Shown: positions 27,416 to 36,540 of the stretch, one piece after another | Position numbering within the stretch: the first letter of the stretch is position 1 | Layout of the letters: every line of letters begins with the position of its first letter | NCBI RefSeq assembly: GCF_002102265.1 | Contig: NZ_LQPG01000009.1 | Coordinates: 114,407 to 178,406, forward strand | Length of the DNA stretch: 64,000 nt | Direction: 5' to 3' | Source of the DNA: Mycolicibacter longobardus | Lineage (GTDB): Bacteria > Actinomycetota > Actinomycetes > Mycobacteriales > Mycobacteriaceae | Position numbers and translations under genes: made by a program | Notes under the pieces: model-generated | What the model was told of the DNA's origin: nothing | Databases searched by the model: none | What the model saw: only the letters and a program-made list of their open reading frames with translations

Positions 27416-27421
27416 AGCATA
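27416..27421 (-). promoter_or_regulatory. -10 element of the importer leader
   Basis: On the minus strand the hexamer is TATGCT, which fits TANNNT, 7 nt before the ATG at 27408. It predicts a leaderless transcript. Confidence 0.65.
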
Positions 27422-27437
27422 ACAGAGGCCTGTGCGG

Positions 27438-27515
27438 TCACCGGGTCAGCAGCCAGCTGACGATCACCAACAGAATGAGGCCGACCAGGACCAGGGTCAC
27501 CTGTGACCGCGGCAT
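27438..27515 (-). CDS. 25-residue membrane peptide
   Basis: This short ORF encodes a basic start (MPRSQ), a single hydrophobic helix (VTLVLVGLILLVIVSWLL) and a C-terminal TR. Its ATG overlaps the stop of the preceding small gene by one base (TGATG), a classical translational coupling. It ends 17 bp before the -10 of the cysteine leader. Because its codons form an uninterrupted membrane helix and the coupling is exact, it is likely to be translated, but no known family was recognised. Confidence 0.5.
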   Translation of the reverse strand: MPRSQVTLVLVGLILLVIVSWLLTR

Positions 27516-27712
27516 CAGCGCGTACCACCGTCACGCCCGTGCCTGACTCGCTCCTGCACCCGGATTCCCTCCCCCAGCACGGCGTCCAGCACCGAGGCCA
27601 GACCGTAGGCCAGTACCAGCACCACCGGCATCACCACCGCGGTCTGCACCACGAAGCCGAGCCCGGACAGCCACAGCTCGACACCGTCCCACCAGCTCAG
27701 GAAGCCAACCAC
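27515..27712 (-). CDS. Small single-pass membrane protein
   Basis: This 65-residue protein has a Trp-rich start (GFLSWWDGVELW), a hydrophobic helix (FVVQTAVVMPVVLVLAYGLA) and a basic tail. The GTG at 27712 is chosen because TAGGGT (27720-27725) lies 7 nt upstream, giving a leaderless transcript. Position suggests the small membrane protein annotated near Rv2401 in M. tuberculosis. It is translationally coupled to the 25-residue peptide that follows and diverges from the trehalase gene. Confidence 0.6.
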   Translation of the reverse strand: MVGFLSWWDGVELWLSGLGFVVQTAVVMPVVLVLAYGLASVLDAVLGEGIRVQERVRHGRDGGTR

Positions 27713-27798
27713 CCCGACCACCCTAGGCGGGTCGCCGACCGAAGCCAAGATCGCCGTCTCGGGTAGACGCGCGCCATGAGGCCAGAGATGATGGCGGA

Positions 27799-29850
27799 AT
27801 GGATCTGCACACCCCGCCGGGCGATGCACCCGAGAAGACCGCGCCGGAAATCAGCGCCCGAACCCCGGGCCCCGGGACGGCAACTGCGCCGACCCCGCCC
27901 CTGTCGGCGACCGCGCCGGTGCCGTATGCCGCAACGCCGACCCAGGTCCGTAACCCGTTCCCTCCGATCGCCGACTACGCGTTTCTGTCGGACTGCGAAA
28001 CCAACTGCCTGATCTCGGCGGCCGGATCCGTGGAGTGGATGTGCGTGCCGCGACCTGACTCCCCCAGCGTCTTCGGCGCGATCCTGGACCGCAGCGCGGG
28101 GCACTTTCGGCTCGGTCCCTACGGGGTGTCGGTGCCGGCAGCGCGCCGCTACCTGCCCGGCAGCCCGATCATGGAGACAACCTGGCAGACCCACACCGGC
28201 TGGATGATCGTGCGCGACGCGCTGGTGATGGGCAAATGGCACGACATCGAGGCCCGGTCCCAGACCCACCGACGCACCCCCACCGACTGGGACGCCGAGC
28301 ACATCCTGCTGCGCACGGTGCGCTGCGTCAGCGGCACCGTCGAGTTGACCATGAGCTGTGAACCGGCCTTCGACTATCACCGCACCAGCGCCACCTGGGA
28401 GTACTCCGCCAACGCCTACGGCGAGGCGATCGCGCGGGCGCGGCAGAACCCCGACGCCCACCCCACACTGCGGTTGACCACGAACCTGCGGCTGGGACTG
28501 GAAGGCCGTGAGGCCCGGGCCCGGACCCGCCTGACCGAGGGCGACGACGTCTTCGTGGCGTTGAGCTGGTCCAAACACCCTGCGCCGCAAAGCTATGCCG
28601 AAGCCGCCGACAAGATGTGGAACACCACCGAATGTTGGCGGCAGTGGATCAACATCGGCAACTTCCCCGACCATCCGTGGCGGGTGTATCTGCAGCGCAG
28701 CGCGCTGACCCTGAAGGGACTGACCTATTCACCGACCGGGGCCCTGCTGGCTGCGCCCACCACGTCGCTGCCGGAAACGCCACAAGGTGAACGCAATTGG
28801 GACTACCGATACAGCTGGGTACGTGATTCGGCGTTCACCCTGTGGGGCCTCTACACGCTGGGGCTGGACCGCGAGGCCGACGACTTCTTCTCGTTCATCG
28901 CCGACGTCTCCGGTGTCAACAACGGCCAGCAGCATCCGCTGCAGGTGATGTACGGCGTCGGTGGGGAGCACCAACTCGTCGAGGAGGAACTGGACCATCT
29001 GTCCGGCTACGACAACGCCCGGCCGGTGCGGATCGGTAATGCCGCCTACAACCAGGAACAGCACGATATCTGGGGCACCATGCTCGACTCGGTGTATCTG
29101 CACGCCAGGTCCCGCGAGCAGGTCCCCGAATCGCTGTGGCCGGTGCTCAAGCGTCAGGTGGAGGAGGCCATCAAGCACTGGCGCGAGCCGGACCGCGGCA
29201 TCTGGGAGGTGCGCGGCGAACCGCAGCACTTCACCTCGTCGAAGGTGATGTGCTGGGTGGCGCTGGACCGCGGCTCGAAGCTGGCCGAGTTGCAGGGCGA
29301 GGTCTCCTACGCCCGGCAGTGGCGAGTGATCGCCGAGGAGATCAAGGCCGACGTGCTGGCCAACGGGGTGGACTCGCGCGGTGTGCTGACCCAGACCTAC
29401 GGCAGCGACGCGCTGGACGCCTCACTGCTGCTGGTGGTTCTGACCCGGTTCCTGCCCGCCGACGACCCGCGGGTGCGCGCCACCGTGATGGCGATCGCCG
29501 ACGAGCTCACCGAGGACGGCCTGGTACTGCGCTATCGGGTGGAGGAGACCGACGACGGGTTGTCCGGCGCCGAGGGCACGTTCACCATCTGCTCCTTCTG
29601 GCTGGTCTCGGCGCTGGTCGAGATCGGGGAGGTCAGCCGCGCCAAGCATCTGTGTGAGCGGCTGCTGTCCTTTGCCAGCCCGTTACACCTCTACGCCGAA
29701 GAGATCGAACCGCGCACCGGTCGCCACCTGGGCAACTTCCCGCAGGCTTTCACCCATCTGGCGCTGATCAACGCCGTCGTCCATGTGATCCGCGCCGAGG
29801 AGGAGGCCGACTCCACCGGAGGATTCCAGCCCGCGAACGCGCCTATGTAG
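27799..29850 (+). CDS. GH15-family trehalase
   Basis: This 683-residue glycoside hydrolase has a Pro/Thr-rich N-terminal stretch (1-50), a beta-sandwich domain (about 55-270) and an (alpha/alpha)6 barrel with ERNWDYRYSWVRD near 330-345 and GSDALDASLL further on. Its orthologue in M. smegmatis (Rv2402 counterpart) is a trehalase of family GH15, splitting trehalose to glucose. Glucoamylase-type activity is the family alternative. The ATG at 27799 follows a 27712-27798 divergent region. A hairpin terminator lies 18 bp after the stop. Confidence 0.87.
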   Translation: MDLHTPPGDAPEKTAPEISARTPGPGTATAPTPPLSATAPVPYAATPTQVRNPFPPIADYAFLSDCETNCLISAAGSVEWMCVPRPDSPSVFGAILDRSAGHFRLGPYGVSVPAARRYLPGSPIMETTWQTHTGWMIVRDALVMGKWHDIEARSQTHRRTPTDWDAEHILLRTVRCVSGTVELTMSCEPAFDYHRTSATWEYSANAYGEAIARARQNPDAHPTLRLTTNLRLGLEGREARARTRLTEGDDVFVALSWSKHPAPQSYAEAADKMWNTTECWRQWINIGNFPDHPWRVYLQRSALTLKGLTYSPTGALLAAPTTSLPETPQGERNWDYRYSWVRDSAFTLWGLYTLGLDREADDFFSFIADVSGVNNGQQHPLQVMYGVGGEHQLVEEELDHLSGYDNARPVRIGNAAYNQEQHDIWGTMLDSVYLHARSREQVPESLWPVLKRQVEEAIKHWREPDRGIWEVRGEPQHFTSSKVMCWVALDRGSKLAELQGEVSYARQWRVIAEEIKADVLANGVDSRGVLTQTYGSDALDASLLLVVLTRFLPADDPRVRATVMAIADELTEDGLVLRYRVEETDDGLSGAEGTFTICSFWLVSALVEIGEVSRAKHLCERLLSFASPLHLYAEEIEPRTGRHLGNFPQAFTHLALINAVVHVIRAEEEADSTGGFQPANAPM

Positions 29851-29868
29851 GGATCGCCTCACTCGGCG

Positions 29869-29926
29869 CGAGCAGACGCAGAATTATCCAGAATGGGAGC
29901 TTTTTGGGCGATTCTGTGTCTGCTCG
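29869..29926. terminator. Bidirectional hairpin between trehalase and lipoprotein genes
   Basis: CGAGCAGACGCAGAAT (29869-29884) pairs with 29911-29926 over 16 bp with one G.U pair. It sits between convergent genes, so it can end both transcripts. Confidence 0.6.
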
Positions 29927-29999
29927 GCCCGGGAAGCCGGCGGTTCAGCAAGGCTCGACGGAGGAGAGCCGAAGCTGGGACCGCCGTATGAACCCGGGG

Positions 30000-30764
30000 T
30001 CAGCCGCTCAGACCGCGGACCTTGTCCAGCATCGCCCGGGCCAGATCGGCCGCGGTGGTGTCCCCGGCGGGCGGGGCATCGGAGTCGTCCTCCTCGTCGA
30101 CGAACCAGAACACATCGATGTCGACGATGCAGTTCACCCGCGCCGCGACCGCCCGCGTCACATGCAGGCCCGCTTCGCCGTCCACGGTGGTGCGCACGGT
30201 GGCGGTGAGCACTTCGCCTCCAGCGGAGATGTCGGTGACCTCGCCGCTGGCCTCGTCGACGTCATCGCCATCCCGGATCACCAGCACTCCGTCGCAACTG
30301 CCCCACTGCTTCGAGAACTTCTCCATGAGCGCGTCTGCGTCAGCGGCGCTGCCCAAGGCGATCACCGCCTCGCCCACACCGGTCAACGGCGAGTCCTCGG
30401 CGCCGGAGCTGTCCCAGAACTCATGGGCGACGTCCCGCACGTTCGCGGCGCCATAGACGCTCTTCTGAGCGCCCACCACGGCGCCGACGCAGTCTGCCGG
30501 TTGGGCCGAGTCCCAGGCGTCGAGCAGTTCATCGACCCCGCCGTACCGCGGCGGCAGATCGGGATCGCTGCGGAACGGCTGGCCGACCAGTTTCGACAGC
30601 TCTGAGTCGTCGAGCAACACCTGCCGGACCGCCATCCCGGTGACCGGGGTCGGAGCCAATCCCGGTGCAGGCCGGACGGTTCCGGGCACCACCGTCGTGC
30701 ACCCGCTGGCCAGCAGCACCAGCGCGACCGCACCCCCAGCGATCGCGCGTGCCAGGGCGGCCAC
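30000..30764 (-). CDS. Lipoprotein with PknH-like extracellular sensor domain
   Basis: This is a 254-residue lipoprotein: a signal with lipobox LASGC, a Pro-rich linker, then a domain like the extracellular sensor of PknH and related LppH/LpqQ proteins. The three Cys of the mature region (ADCVGA, GSCDGV, VNCIVD) fit its disulfide pattern. It corresponds to the lipoprotein beside lepA in M. tuberculosis (lppR region). The GTG start at 30764 shares one base with the lepA stop, so translation is coupled. The ligand is unknown. Confidence 0.75.
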   Translation of the reverse strand: MAALARAIAGGAVALVLLASGCTTVVPGTVRPAPGLAPTPVTGMAVRQVLLDDSELSKLVGQPFRSDPDLPPRYGGVDELLDAWDSAQPADCVGAVVGAQKSVYGAANVRDVAHEFWDSSGAEDSPLTGVGEAVIALGSAADADALMEKFSKQWGSCDGVLVIRDGDDVDEASGEVTDISAGGEVLTATVRTTVDGEAGLHVTRAVAARVNCIVDIDVFWFVDEEDDSDAPPAGDTTAADLARAMLDKVRGLSG

Positions 30765-32623
30765 TACTTCTTGGCCTTATCTCCGGCCGAGCCGCCATCG
30801 GTCGACAGCGCCGCGACGAACGCCTCCTGCGGTACATCGACCCGACCGATGGTCTTCATCCGCTTCTTGCCCTCCTTCTGCTTCTCGAGCAGCTTGCGCT
30901 TACGGGTGATGTCACCGCCGTAGCACTTGGATAGCACGTCCTTGCGGATGGCACGAATATTTTCGCGGGCAATGATTTTCGAGCCGATCGCGGCCTGCAC
31001 GGGCACCTCGAACTGCTGCCGGGGGATCAGCTCCTTGAGCTTGGTGGTCATCTTGTTGCCGTAGGCCGACGCCGAGTCCTTGTGCACGATCGCACTGAAC
31101 GCGTCCACCGCCTCGCCCTGCAGCAGGATGTCGACCTTGACCAGGTCGGCCTCCTGCTCGCCGGCCTCCTCGTAGTCCAGGCTGGCGTAACCGCGGGTAC
31201 GTGACTTCAGCGAGTCGAAGAAGTCGAAGATGATCTCGCCCAACGGCATCGTGTAGCGCAGTTCGACGCGTTCCGGCGAGAGGTAGTCCATGCCGCCCAG
31301 CTCCCCGCGCCGAGACTGGCACAGCTCCATGATGGTGCCGACGAACTCACTCGGCGCGATCACGGTGGTCTTGACGACGGGCTCGTAGACGGTCCGGATC
31401 TTGCCCTCCGGCCAGTCCGACGGATTGGTGACGACGATCTCGCTGCCGTCCTCGGCGATCACCCGGTAGACGACATTGGGCGAGGTGGAGATCAGGTCCA
31501 GGTCGAATTCACGTTCGAGGCGTTCCCGGGTGATCTCCATGTGCAGCAGGCCCAGGAAGCCGCAGCGGAAGCCGAAGCCCAGCGCAACCGAGGTTTCCGG
31601 CTCGTAGGTCAGAGCGGCGTCGTTGAGCTGCAACTTGTCCAGGGCATCGCGCAGGTTCGGGTAGTCCGACCCGTCCACCGGATACAGCCCGGAATAGACC
31701 ATGGGCTTGGGTTCGCGGTAGCCGGTGAGCGCCTCGGTGGCGCCGGCCCGCGCGGTGGTGACGGTGTCGCCGACCTTCGATTGGCGTACGTCTTTCACGC
31801 CGGTGATCAGATAGCCCACCTCGCCGACGCCAAGTCCCTTGGTGGCCTTGGGTTCCGGGGAGACGATGCCGACTTCCAGCAGCTCGTGAGTGGCGCCGGT
31901 GGACATCATCGCGATCTTCTCGCGCGGGGTGATCTTGCCGTCGACGACGCGGACATAGGTCACCACGCCGCGGTAGATGTCGTAGACGGAGTCGAAGATC
32001 ATCGCCCGGGTGGGCGCATCGGCGTCGCCGGTTGGCGGCGGCACCTTTTTGACGACTTCGTCGAGCAGTTCGGCCACGCCCTCGCCGGTCTTGCCGGACA
32101 CCTTCAGCACATCTTCGGGCTCGCAGCCGATGATGTGAGCCAGTTCGGCGGCGTAGCGCTCGGGGTCGGCGGCGGGCAGGTCGATCTTGTTGAGCACCGG
32201 GATGATGGTCAGGTCGCGGTCCAGCGCCAGGTACAGGTTGGCCAGGGTCTGGGCCTCGATGCCCTGGGCGGCATCGACCAGCAGGATGGCGCCCTCACAG
32301 GCCTCCAGCGCGCGGGACACCTCGTAGGTGAAGTCGACGTGGCCGGGGGTGTCGATCAGGTGCAGCACATAGTCCTCGGTCGACCCACTTGCGGCGCTCG
32401 TCCAAGGCAACCGGACGTTCTGCGCCTTGATGGTGATGCCGCGTTCCCGCTCGATGTCCATCCGGTCCAGATACTGGGCGCGCATCGACCGGTCGTCGAC
32501 GACGCCGGTGAGCTGCAGCATCCGGTCGGCCAGCGTGGATTTGCCGTGGTCGATGTGGGCGATGATGCAGAAGTTCCGTATCTGCGCCGGCGCGGTGAAG
32601 GTCTGGTCGGCGAAGCTGCTGAT
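30764..32623 (-). CDS. lepA: Elongation factor 4 (LepA), apparent ATC start
   Basis: This ribosomal back-translocase GTPase has G1 AHIDHGKST near the N-terminus, G2/G3 (RERGIT, DTPGH), G4 NKID, EF-G-like domains II, III and V, and the LepA C-terminal domain ending in a Lys-rich tail. The conserved N-terminus [19 protein letters not shown] is present, but between the in-frame stop at 32668 and the ATG at 32521, which is after the P-loop, there is no ATG, GTG or TTG. AGGAG followed by 6 nt leads to ATC at 32623, the best start; ATT at 32629 is too close. From ATC the protein has 619 residues, a normal length. Confidence 0.93.
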   Translation of the reverse strand: MSSFADQTFTAPAQIRNFCIIAHIDHGKSTLADRMLQLTGVVDDRSMRAQYLDRMDIERERGITIKAQNVRLPWTSAASGSTEDYVLHLIDTPGHVDFTYEVSRALEACEGAILLVDAAQGIEAQTLANLYLALDRDLTIIPVLNKIDLPAADPERYAAELAHIIGCEPEDVLKVSGKTGEGVAELLDEVVKKVPPPTGDADAPTRAMIFDSVYDIYRGVVTYVRVVDGKITPREKIAMMSTGATHELLEVGIVSPEPKATKGLGVGEVGYLITGVKDVRQSKVGDTVTTARAGATEALTGYREPKPMVYSGLYPVDGSDYPNLRDALDKLQLNDAALTYEPETSVALGFGFRCGFLGLLHMEITRERLEREFDLDLISTSPNVVYRVIAEDGSEIVVTNPSDWPEGKIRTVYEPVVKTTVIAPSEFVGTIMELCQSRRGELGGMDYLSPERVELRYTMPLGEIIFDFFDSLKSRTRGYASLDYEEAGEQEADLVKVDILLQGEAVDAFSAIVHKDSASAYGNKMTTKLKELIPRQQFEVPVQAAIGSKIIARENIRAIRKDVLSKCYGGDITRKRKLLEKQKEGKKRMKTIGRVDVPQEAFVAALSTDGGSAGDKAKK

Positions 32624-32699
32624 GGGAATCTCCTGGTGAACGGGTGCGATGGTGGTGCGTACTGCCTAGCCAGGGTAGCGAGGCGGTGGCCTCAAAACG

Positions 32700-32729
32700 A
32701 AACCCCCGGAGGCGCACCTCCGGGGGTTT
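32700..32729. terminator. Intrinsic terminator downstream of the secreted-protein gene
   Basis: AAACCCCCGGAGG (32700-32712) and its complement (32717-32729) form a perfect 13-bp stem with a CGCA loop and T/A-rich ends, 17 bp after the stop of the gene at 32747-33289. Confidence 0.8.
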
Positions 32730-32746
32730 GCGTGTCTGAGCGCAAA

Positions 32747-33289
32747 CTACAGGTCGATCGCGAAGTAGCCGCCGATGTCGGCAAAGCCTGCCTGGAAGAA
32801 GTTGGCGGCGTCTTCCCAGGCACTGTCGCCGGCCAGGCCGGCGATGATCCCCGCGTCGGAACCGAACAGGTAGTCGGCCGCGTTCTCGACCTCAATCTGG
32901 TCACCGCCGTTCAGGATGGCGAACAGCAGAACGTTGTTGCCGTTGAAGAACTGGGTCAACGCGCCGTTGAGCAAGCTGTAGGAACCCGGGGCGTCGGAGA
33001 TCTCGTTCTCCCAGTTGAAGCCGTAGAGCAGTGTTCCGAATGCGGCGTTCACGTCGTCGCGGTCGATGGTGAGGAACGGATAGGCCTCGGAGCCGTCGAT
33101 GACCTTGTCGCCGACACCCGCCAGGGTGGCCTGCGTTTCGAACAGCCAGTTCATCGACTGGATCTGGGCCTGTACCACGCTGTCGAAGTCGAAACCGCTG
33201 GCGCTGTCGTCGGCGGCCGCCAGCGGCGCCAACGCGACTGCCGTACCGACTGCGAAGCTGCCGAGCACCCCGAATTTACGCATGTTCAT
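32747..33289 (-). CDS. Secreted protein, paralogue A
   Basis: This is a 180-residue exported protein with a signal peptide (MNMRKFG, hydrophobic core, cleavage near LAAADD). The mature part is strongly acidic, with many Asn, Phe and Gly, and no Cys. Segments such as SLLNGALTQFFNGNN and FDFDSVVQAQIQS recall the gene at 33440-34105, so the two are probably an old tandem duplication. No known function. A promoter (33376-33405) and a terminator (32700-32729) frame it as a single-gene unit. Confidence 0.6.
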   Translation of the reverse strand: MNMRKFGVLGSFAVGTAVALAPLAAADDSASGFDFDSVVQAQIQSMNWLFETQATLAGVGDKVIDGSEAYPFLTIDRDDVNAAFGTLLYGFNWENEISDAPGSYSLLNGALTQFFNGNNVLLFAILNGGDQIEVENAADYLFGSDAGIIAGLAGDSAWEDAANFFQAGFADIGGYFAIDL

Positions 33290-33375
33290 GCTTGATTGCC
33301 TTTCACGATGTGTATCCGGCGGGCGGTCAGATGCCGCCGGATGCTCCCCCCAGCACCGTTGCTGTAAGCATATTT

Positions 33376-33405
33376 AATCTAACAGAAACCTGTGATTAAT
33401 TGCAA
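33376..33405 (-). promoter_or_regulatory. Sigma-A-like promoter for paralogue A
   Basis: On the minus strand TTGCAA (33400-33405), an 18-bp spacer and TAGATT (33376-33381) match a housekeeping promoter, placing the transcript start about 80 nt before the ATG at 33289. Confidence 0.45.
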
Positions 33406-33439
33406 GGATCCCTGATCCCACTCAGCTCCGGTTGCCGTC

Positions 33440-34105
33440 CTACGGCGTCACGTCGGCGATGCTGAACATGCCGAACAGGTCGCTCCACATCGTCTGCATC
33501 AGGTCGCCCTGCAAGGCGATCAGGGCGTCCTGGAAGCCGCCGGCGCCGGACAGCGTGCCGGAATCGATCAGGTCGTCCAGGTCGCCGGCGAGGACAGCGT
33601 CCACCGCTACGCCGGCACCGCTGAGGTCGTCGAAGAGCTGTTGCCCGATGAGCGTCTCGTAGCCACCGACATCCAGGGTCTGGTTCACCCCCAACAGATG
33701 GTCCAGCTCGGCCTGTATCAGCGCTTGGCCGACCAGGTTGGCCTCAGTGAACCGCGAGAATGCCCCGTTGAAAAGACTGTCAGCCGGCTCGTCGGCGCTG
33801 CCTGGGAACAGCAGCGAGTCGTCGGGCAGTCCGAGGCCACCGTTGGCAATCGGCTCGAGAGCCCAGGAGTAGACGTTCTGCTGCAGCGCGACGTCGTTGA
33901 GGAACTGGTCGTGGTCCAGGCCGACCTGTGCGGCGACCAAACCCTGCTGAGCGGCGTCGGCAGCGCTGATCAGCGTCACCTCCCGTTGGGCGGCACGGTC
34001 GGCATGCGCGGAGATGCCGACCACCCCCAGAGCGGCGGCGGACAGTCCGGTGAGGGCGGCGACCCAGACAGCGAACCCGCGTCGAAAGCGGTTCTGCTCC
34101 CTCAT
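33440..34105 (-). CDS. Secreted protein, paralogue B
   Basis: This 221-residue exported protein has a basic start (MREQNRFRRG), a hydrophobic signal helix and an Ala-rich exit (SAHADRAAQ). The mature region is acidic and helical, with SLFNGAFSRFTEANLVGQ matching the NGALTQFFNGNN part of its neighbour. ATG 34105 has GGAAAG upstream; a TTG 15 bp earlier is less likely. It is transcribed in the same direction as paralogue A, 150 bp apart. Function unknown; similar unnamed exported proteins occur in mycobacteria. Confidence 0.58.
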   Translation of the reverse strand: MREQNRFRRGFAVWVAALTGLSAAALGVVGISAHADRAAQREVTLISAADAAQQGLVAAQVGLDHDQFLNDVALQQNVYSWALEPIANGGLGLPDDSLLFPGSADEPADSLFNGAFSRFTEANLVGQALIQAELDHLLGVNQTLDVGGYETLIGQQLFDDLSGAGVAVDAVLAGDLDDLIDSGTLSGAGGFQDALIALQGDLMQTMWSDLFGMFSIADVTP

Positions 34106-34384
34106 GATTTCACTTTCCAATGGTCGCGAAGGGTCAGCCTGCTGTTGTTGTGGCTCGCCCTGGGGCGAGCAACCCGAAAGTCACCAACCACGCCTCTCCG
34201 GCGTCCAACGCTCGACTGTTCATGTGCCCGCACCGTGAACGTCTATTCTCGACACCCTACGCCGATGTGCATCTATGGACAATGCAAGCGGCACATCAGT
34301 TTTCGGACAGTTTCCGGACCCTATCGCCTGCCCACACATCACAAAGACGGGTGCCTTCGATTTCGCGTCGCCTATGCTGCGAAC

Positions 34385-34999
34385 ATGGCTTCCCCGCGGA
34401 AGACCCCTTGGGAGGCGGTGCAGCGATTCGCGGAGAACCTGGTGTTCAACGAAGCCCCACGGTTCATCCGCCAACTCGAGCAGGCACCGCTGGTGCAGCA
34501 GCGCATCCAACGGGGCATCGAACAGGGCATCAAGATCGGCCTGGAGGTGCTCAGCGGCGCGTCGCTGGAGCCGGCGCCGGAAATCCCCGCCGGACGTCCG
34601 GTGACCGACAGCAGTGTCCCCACCGCGCACCGCGCTCGCAGGCTCGTCTATGCCCCCGACCTCAACGGCCGCGCCGATCCGGGCGAGATCGTCTGGACCT
34701 GGGTGACCTACGAGGACGAGCCGGACCGGGGCAAGGACCGCCCGGTCCTGGTCGTCGGGCGTGACCGCAGCACGCTGCTCGGGCTGATGCTGTCCAGCCG
34801 GCAACGCCACGCCGATGACACGAACTGGGTCGGAATCGGTGCGGGCAGCTGGGATGAAGAACACCGGCTGAGCTGGGTGCGGCTCGACCGGGTGCTCGAC
34901 GTGCCCGAGGAGTCGATCCGGCGCGAGGGCGCCATCCTGGAGCGCTCGATGTTCGAGATGGTGGCCGCTCGGCTGCGCAGCGACTACGCGTGGCGGTGA
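34385..34999 (+). CDS. PemK/MazF-like fold protein (Rv2405 type)
   Basis: This 204-residue protein has a helical N-terminal third and a C-terminal PemK/MazF-like beta domain (about 95-195) with PGEIVWTWVTYED and the DRPVLVVGRD strand typical of that fold. It matches Rv2405 by place. There is no antitoxin gene beside it, so it is probably a lone member rather than an active toxin. TATGCT (34373-34378) lies 6 nt before the ATG, giving a leaderless transcript. The 280 bp upstream hold no other gene. Confidence 0.7.
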   Translation: MASPRKTPWEAVQRFAENLVFNEAPRFIRQLEQAPLVQQRIQRGIEQGIKIGLEVLSGASLEPAPEIPAGRPVTDSSVPTAHRARRLVYAPDLNGRADPGEIVWTWVTYEDEPDRGKDRPVLVVGRDRSTLLGLMLSSRQRHADDTNWVGIGAGSWDEEHRLSWVRLDRVLDVPEESIRREGAILERSMFEMVAARLRSDYAWR

Positions 35000-35028
35000 G
35001 CGGTCAGCGCCGGCCTTGCGATCGCCGC

Positions 35029-35457
35029 TTACCCCTGGGCGATGTAGTCGCGCAGCTGCTCGTGCTCGGCCTGCAGCTCTTCCATCCGCGACTTCACGAC
35101 GTCGCCGATGCTGACGATCCCGGCCAGTCGGCCGTCTTCGAGCACCGGTATGTGACGTGCGCGGTGCTCGGTCATCAGCATGCTGACGTCGTCGGCCGAG
35201 TCGGTCTTGGTGCAGGTCGCCACCAGGCGGGTCATGATGGCCGATACCGGCCGGGCCAGCAGGCTGGCACCGTGGACCTGCAACTGGCGTACCACGTCAC
35301 GCTCGGAGGCCACCCCCTCCAAGCCATCCCGTCCGATCACGACCATGGCGCCGATATTGTGCTCGGCCAGGCCCGCGATCAGTTCCATGACCGTGGCATC
35401 CGGGTGGATGGTCACCACCGCCGCACCCTTGTTCCGCAATACATCCGCGATCCGCAT
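35029..35457 (-). CDS. Two-CBS-domain protein
   Basis: This 142-residue protein consists of two CBS repeats (about 8-60 and 72-125) that form one adenine-nucleotide-binding module. It shows GVASERDVVR and GIVSIGDVVK, the usual repeat ends, and a charged C-terminal helix. It corresponds to Rv2406c. Stand-alone CBS pairs sense AMP, ATP or SAM, but the partner is unknown. It lies tail to tail with the PemK-like gene and diverges from the metallo-beta-lactamase gene. Confidence 0.85.
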   Translation of the reverse strand: MRIADVLRNKGAAVVTIHPDATVMELIAGLAEHNIGAMVVIGRDGLEGVASERDVVRQLQVHGASLLARPVSAIMTRLVATCTKTDSADDVSMLMTEHRARHIPVLEDGRLAGIVSIGDVVKSRMEELQAEHEQLRDYIAQG

Positions 35458-35582
35458 TGAAGCCTCCCGCCGCAGTGAGCTGCCTCACACCAGGCTAGGC
35501 CATTTGCCCGGACACGGGGCGGCGATGCCGAAACTCCTCCGGTCTCCTGGCGCGCGCGAGACATCTGTGGCATATGTGACTC

Positions 35583-36440
35583 ATGACGATCGAGATCACC
35601 CTGCTGGGCACCGGAAGCCCGATCCCCGACCCGAACCGCGCGGGACCGTCGACCCTGATCCGGGCCGGCGGCCAGGTGCTGCTGGTCGACTGCGGGCGCG
35701 GGGTGTTGCAGCGACTCGCCGCGGCAGGAGCGTCCGCCAACACCCTGTCCGCGCTGCTGCTCACGCATCTGCACAGTGACCACATCGCCGACCTGGGCGA
35801 CCTGCTGATCACCCGGTGGGTCGCCACGTTCACCCCCGACGCCGCGCCACTGCCGATCATCGGTCCGCCGGGCACCGCGGAGGTCGTGGAGGCCACGCTG
35901 CGAGCGTTCGGCCACGACATCGGCTACCGGATCGCCCACCACGACGACCTGACCGCACCACCGTCGGTCGAGATACACGAACACACCGCAGGTCAGGTCT
36001 GGGATCGCGACGGCGTGCGGATCACCGTGGCCCAGACCGACCATCGGCCGGTGGCACCCACCATCGGGTTCCGGATCGAGCACGACGATCAAACCGGGAC
36101 AGCCTCGGTGGTGCTCGCCGGAGACACCGTGCCCTGTGACAGCCTCGACGGGTTGGCCGCCGGGGCCGACGCACTGGTGCACACCGTCATTCGCAAAGAC
36201 CTCATTGCCACACTCCCCCAACAGCGGATCCGCGACATCTGCGACTACCACTCTTCGGTGGCAGAAGCCGCCGCGACCGCCCGGCGGGCCGGAGTGGGCA
36301 CCCTGGTGCTGACCCACTACGTACCCGCCATCGCGCCCGGGCAGGAAGAACAGTGGCGGGCTCTGGCCGCCGCGGAGTTCGACGGGCCGATCGAGCTCGG
36401 CGACGATCTGCACCGGGTCGAAGTGGCCGCGCGCAGTTGA
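35583..36440 (+). CDS. Metallo-beta-lactamase-fold hydrolase, RNase Z-like
   Basis: This 285-residue protein has the MBL zinc motif H-x-H-x-D-H ([11 protein letters not shown]) near residue 60 and later ligands in [19 protein letters not shown] and LTHYVP. The start [17 protein letters not shown] is characteristic of the RNase Z/arylsulfatase group, and it matches Rv2407. A tRNA 3'-processing role is possible, although the exosite of true RNase Z is not obvious. It stands alone 100 bp before rpsT. Confidence 0.78.
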   Translation: MTIEITLLGTGSPIPDPNRAGPSTLIRAGGQVLLVDCGRGVLQRLAAAGASANTLSALLLTHLHSDHIADLGDLLITRWVATFTPDAAPLPIIGPPGTAEVVEATLRAFGHDIGYRIAHHDDLTAPPSVEIHEHTAGQVWDRDGVRITVAQTDHRPVAPTIGFRIEHDDQTGTASVVLAGDTVPCDSLDGLAAGADALVHTVIRKDLIATLPQQRIRDICDYHSSVAEAAATARRAGVGTLVLTHYVPAIAPGQEEQWRALAAAEFDGPIELGDDLHRVEVAARS

Positions 36441-36540
36441 GCCGAGTTGGGGAGTTGCTGGGCCAGCTGGTACCCTGAACAGCTGTTGCTCCCGCGTCGG
36501 GAGGCGAACCCAACTCAAGCTTTTGCGAAGGAATTACTCC

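Noticed and set aside
27697..28674. Minus-strand open frame opposite the trehalase start
   Set aside because: It overlaps the conserved GH15 N-terminus and the leaderless small-gene promoter; composition is antisense-like.
34385..34999. Type II toxin-antitoxin system at the PemK-like gene
   Set aside because: No antitoxin frame is adjacent on either side, and the long N-terminal extension is unlike MazF toxins.
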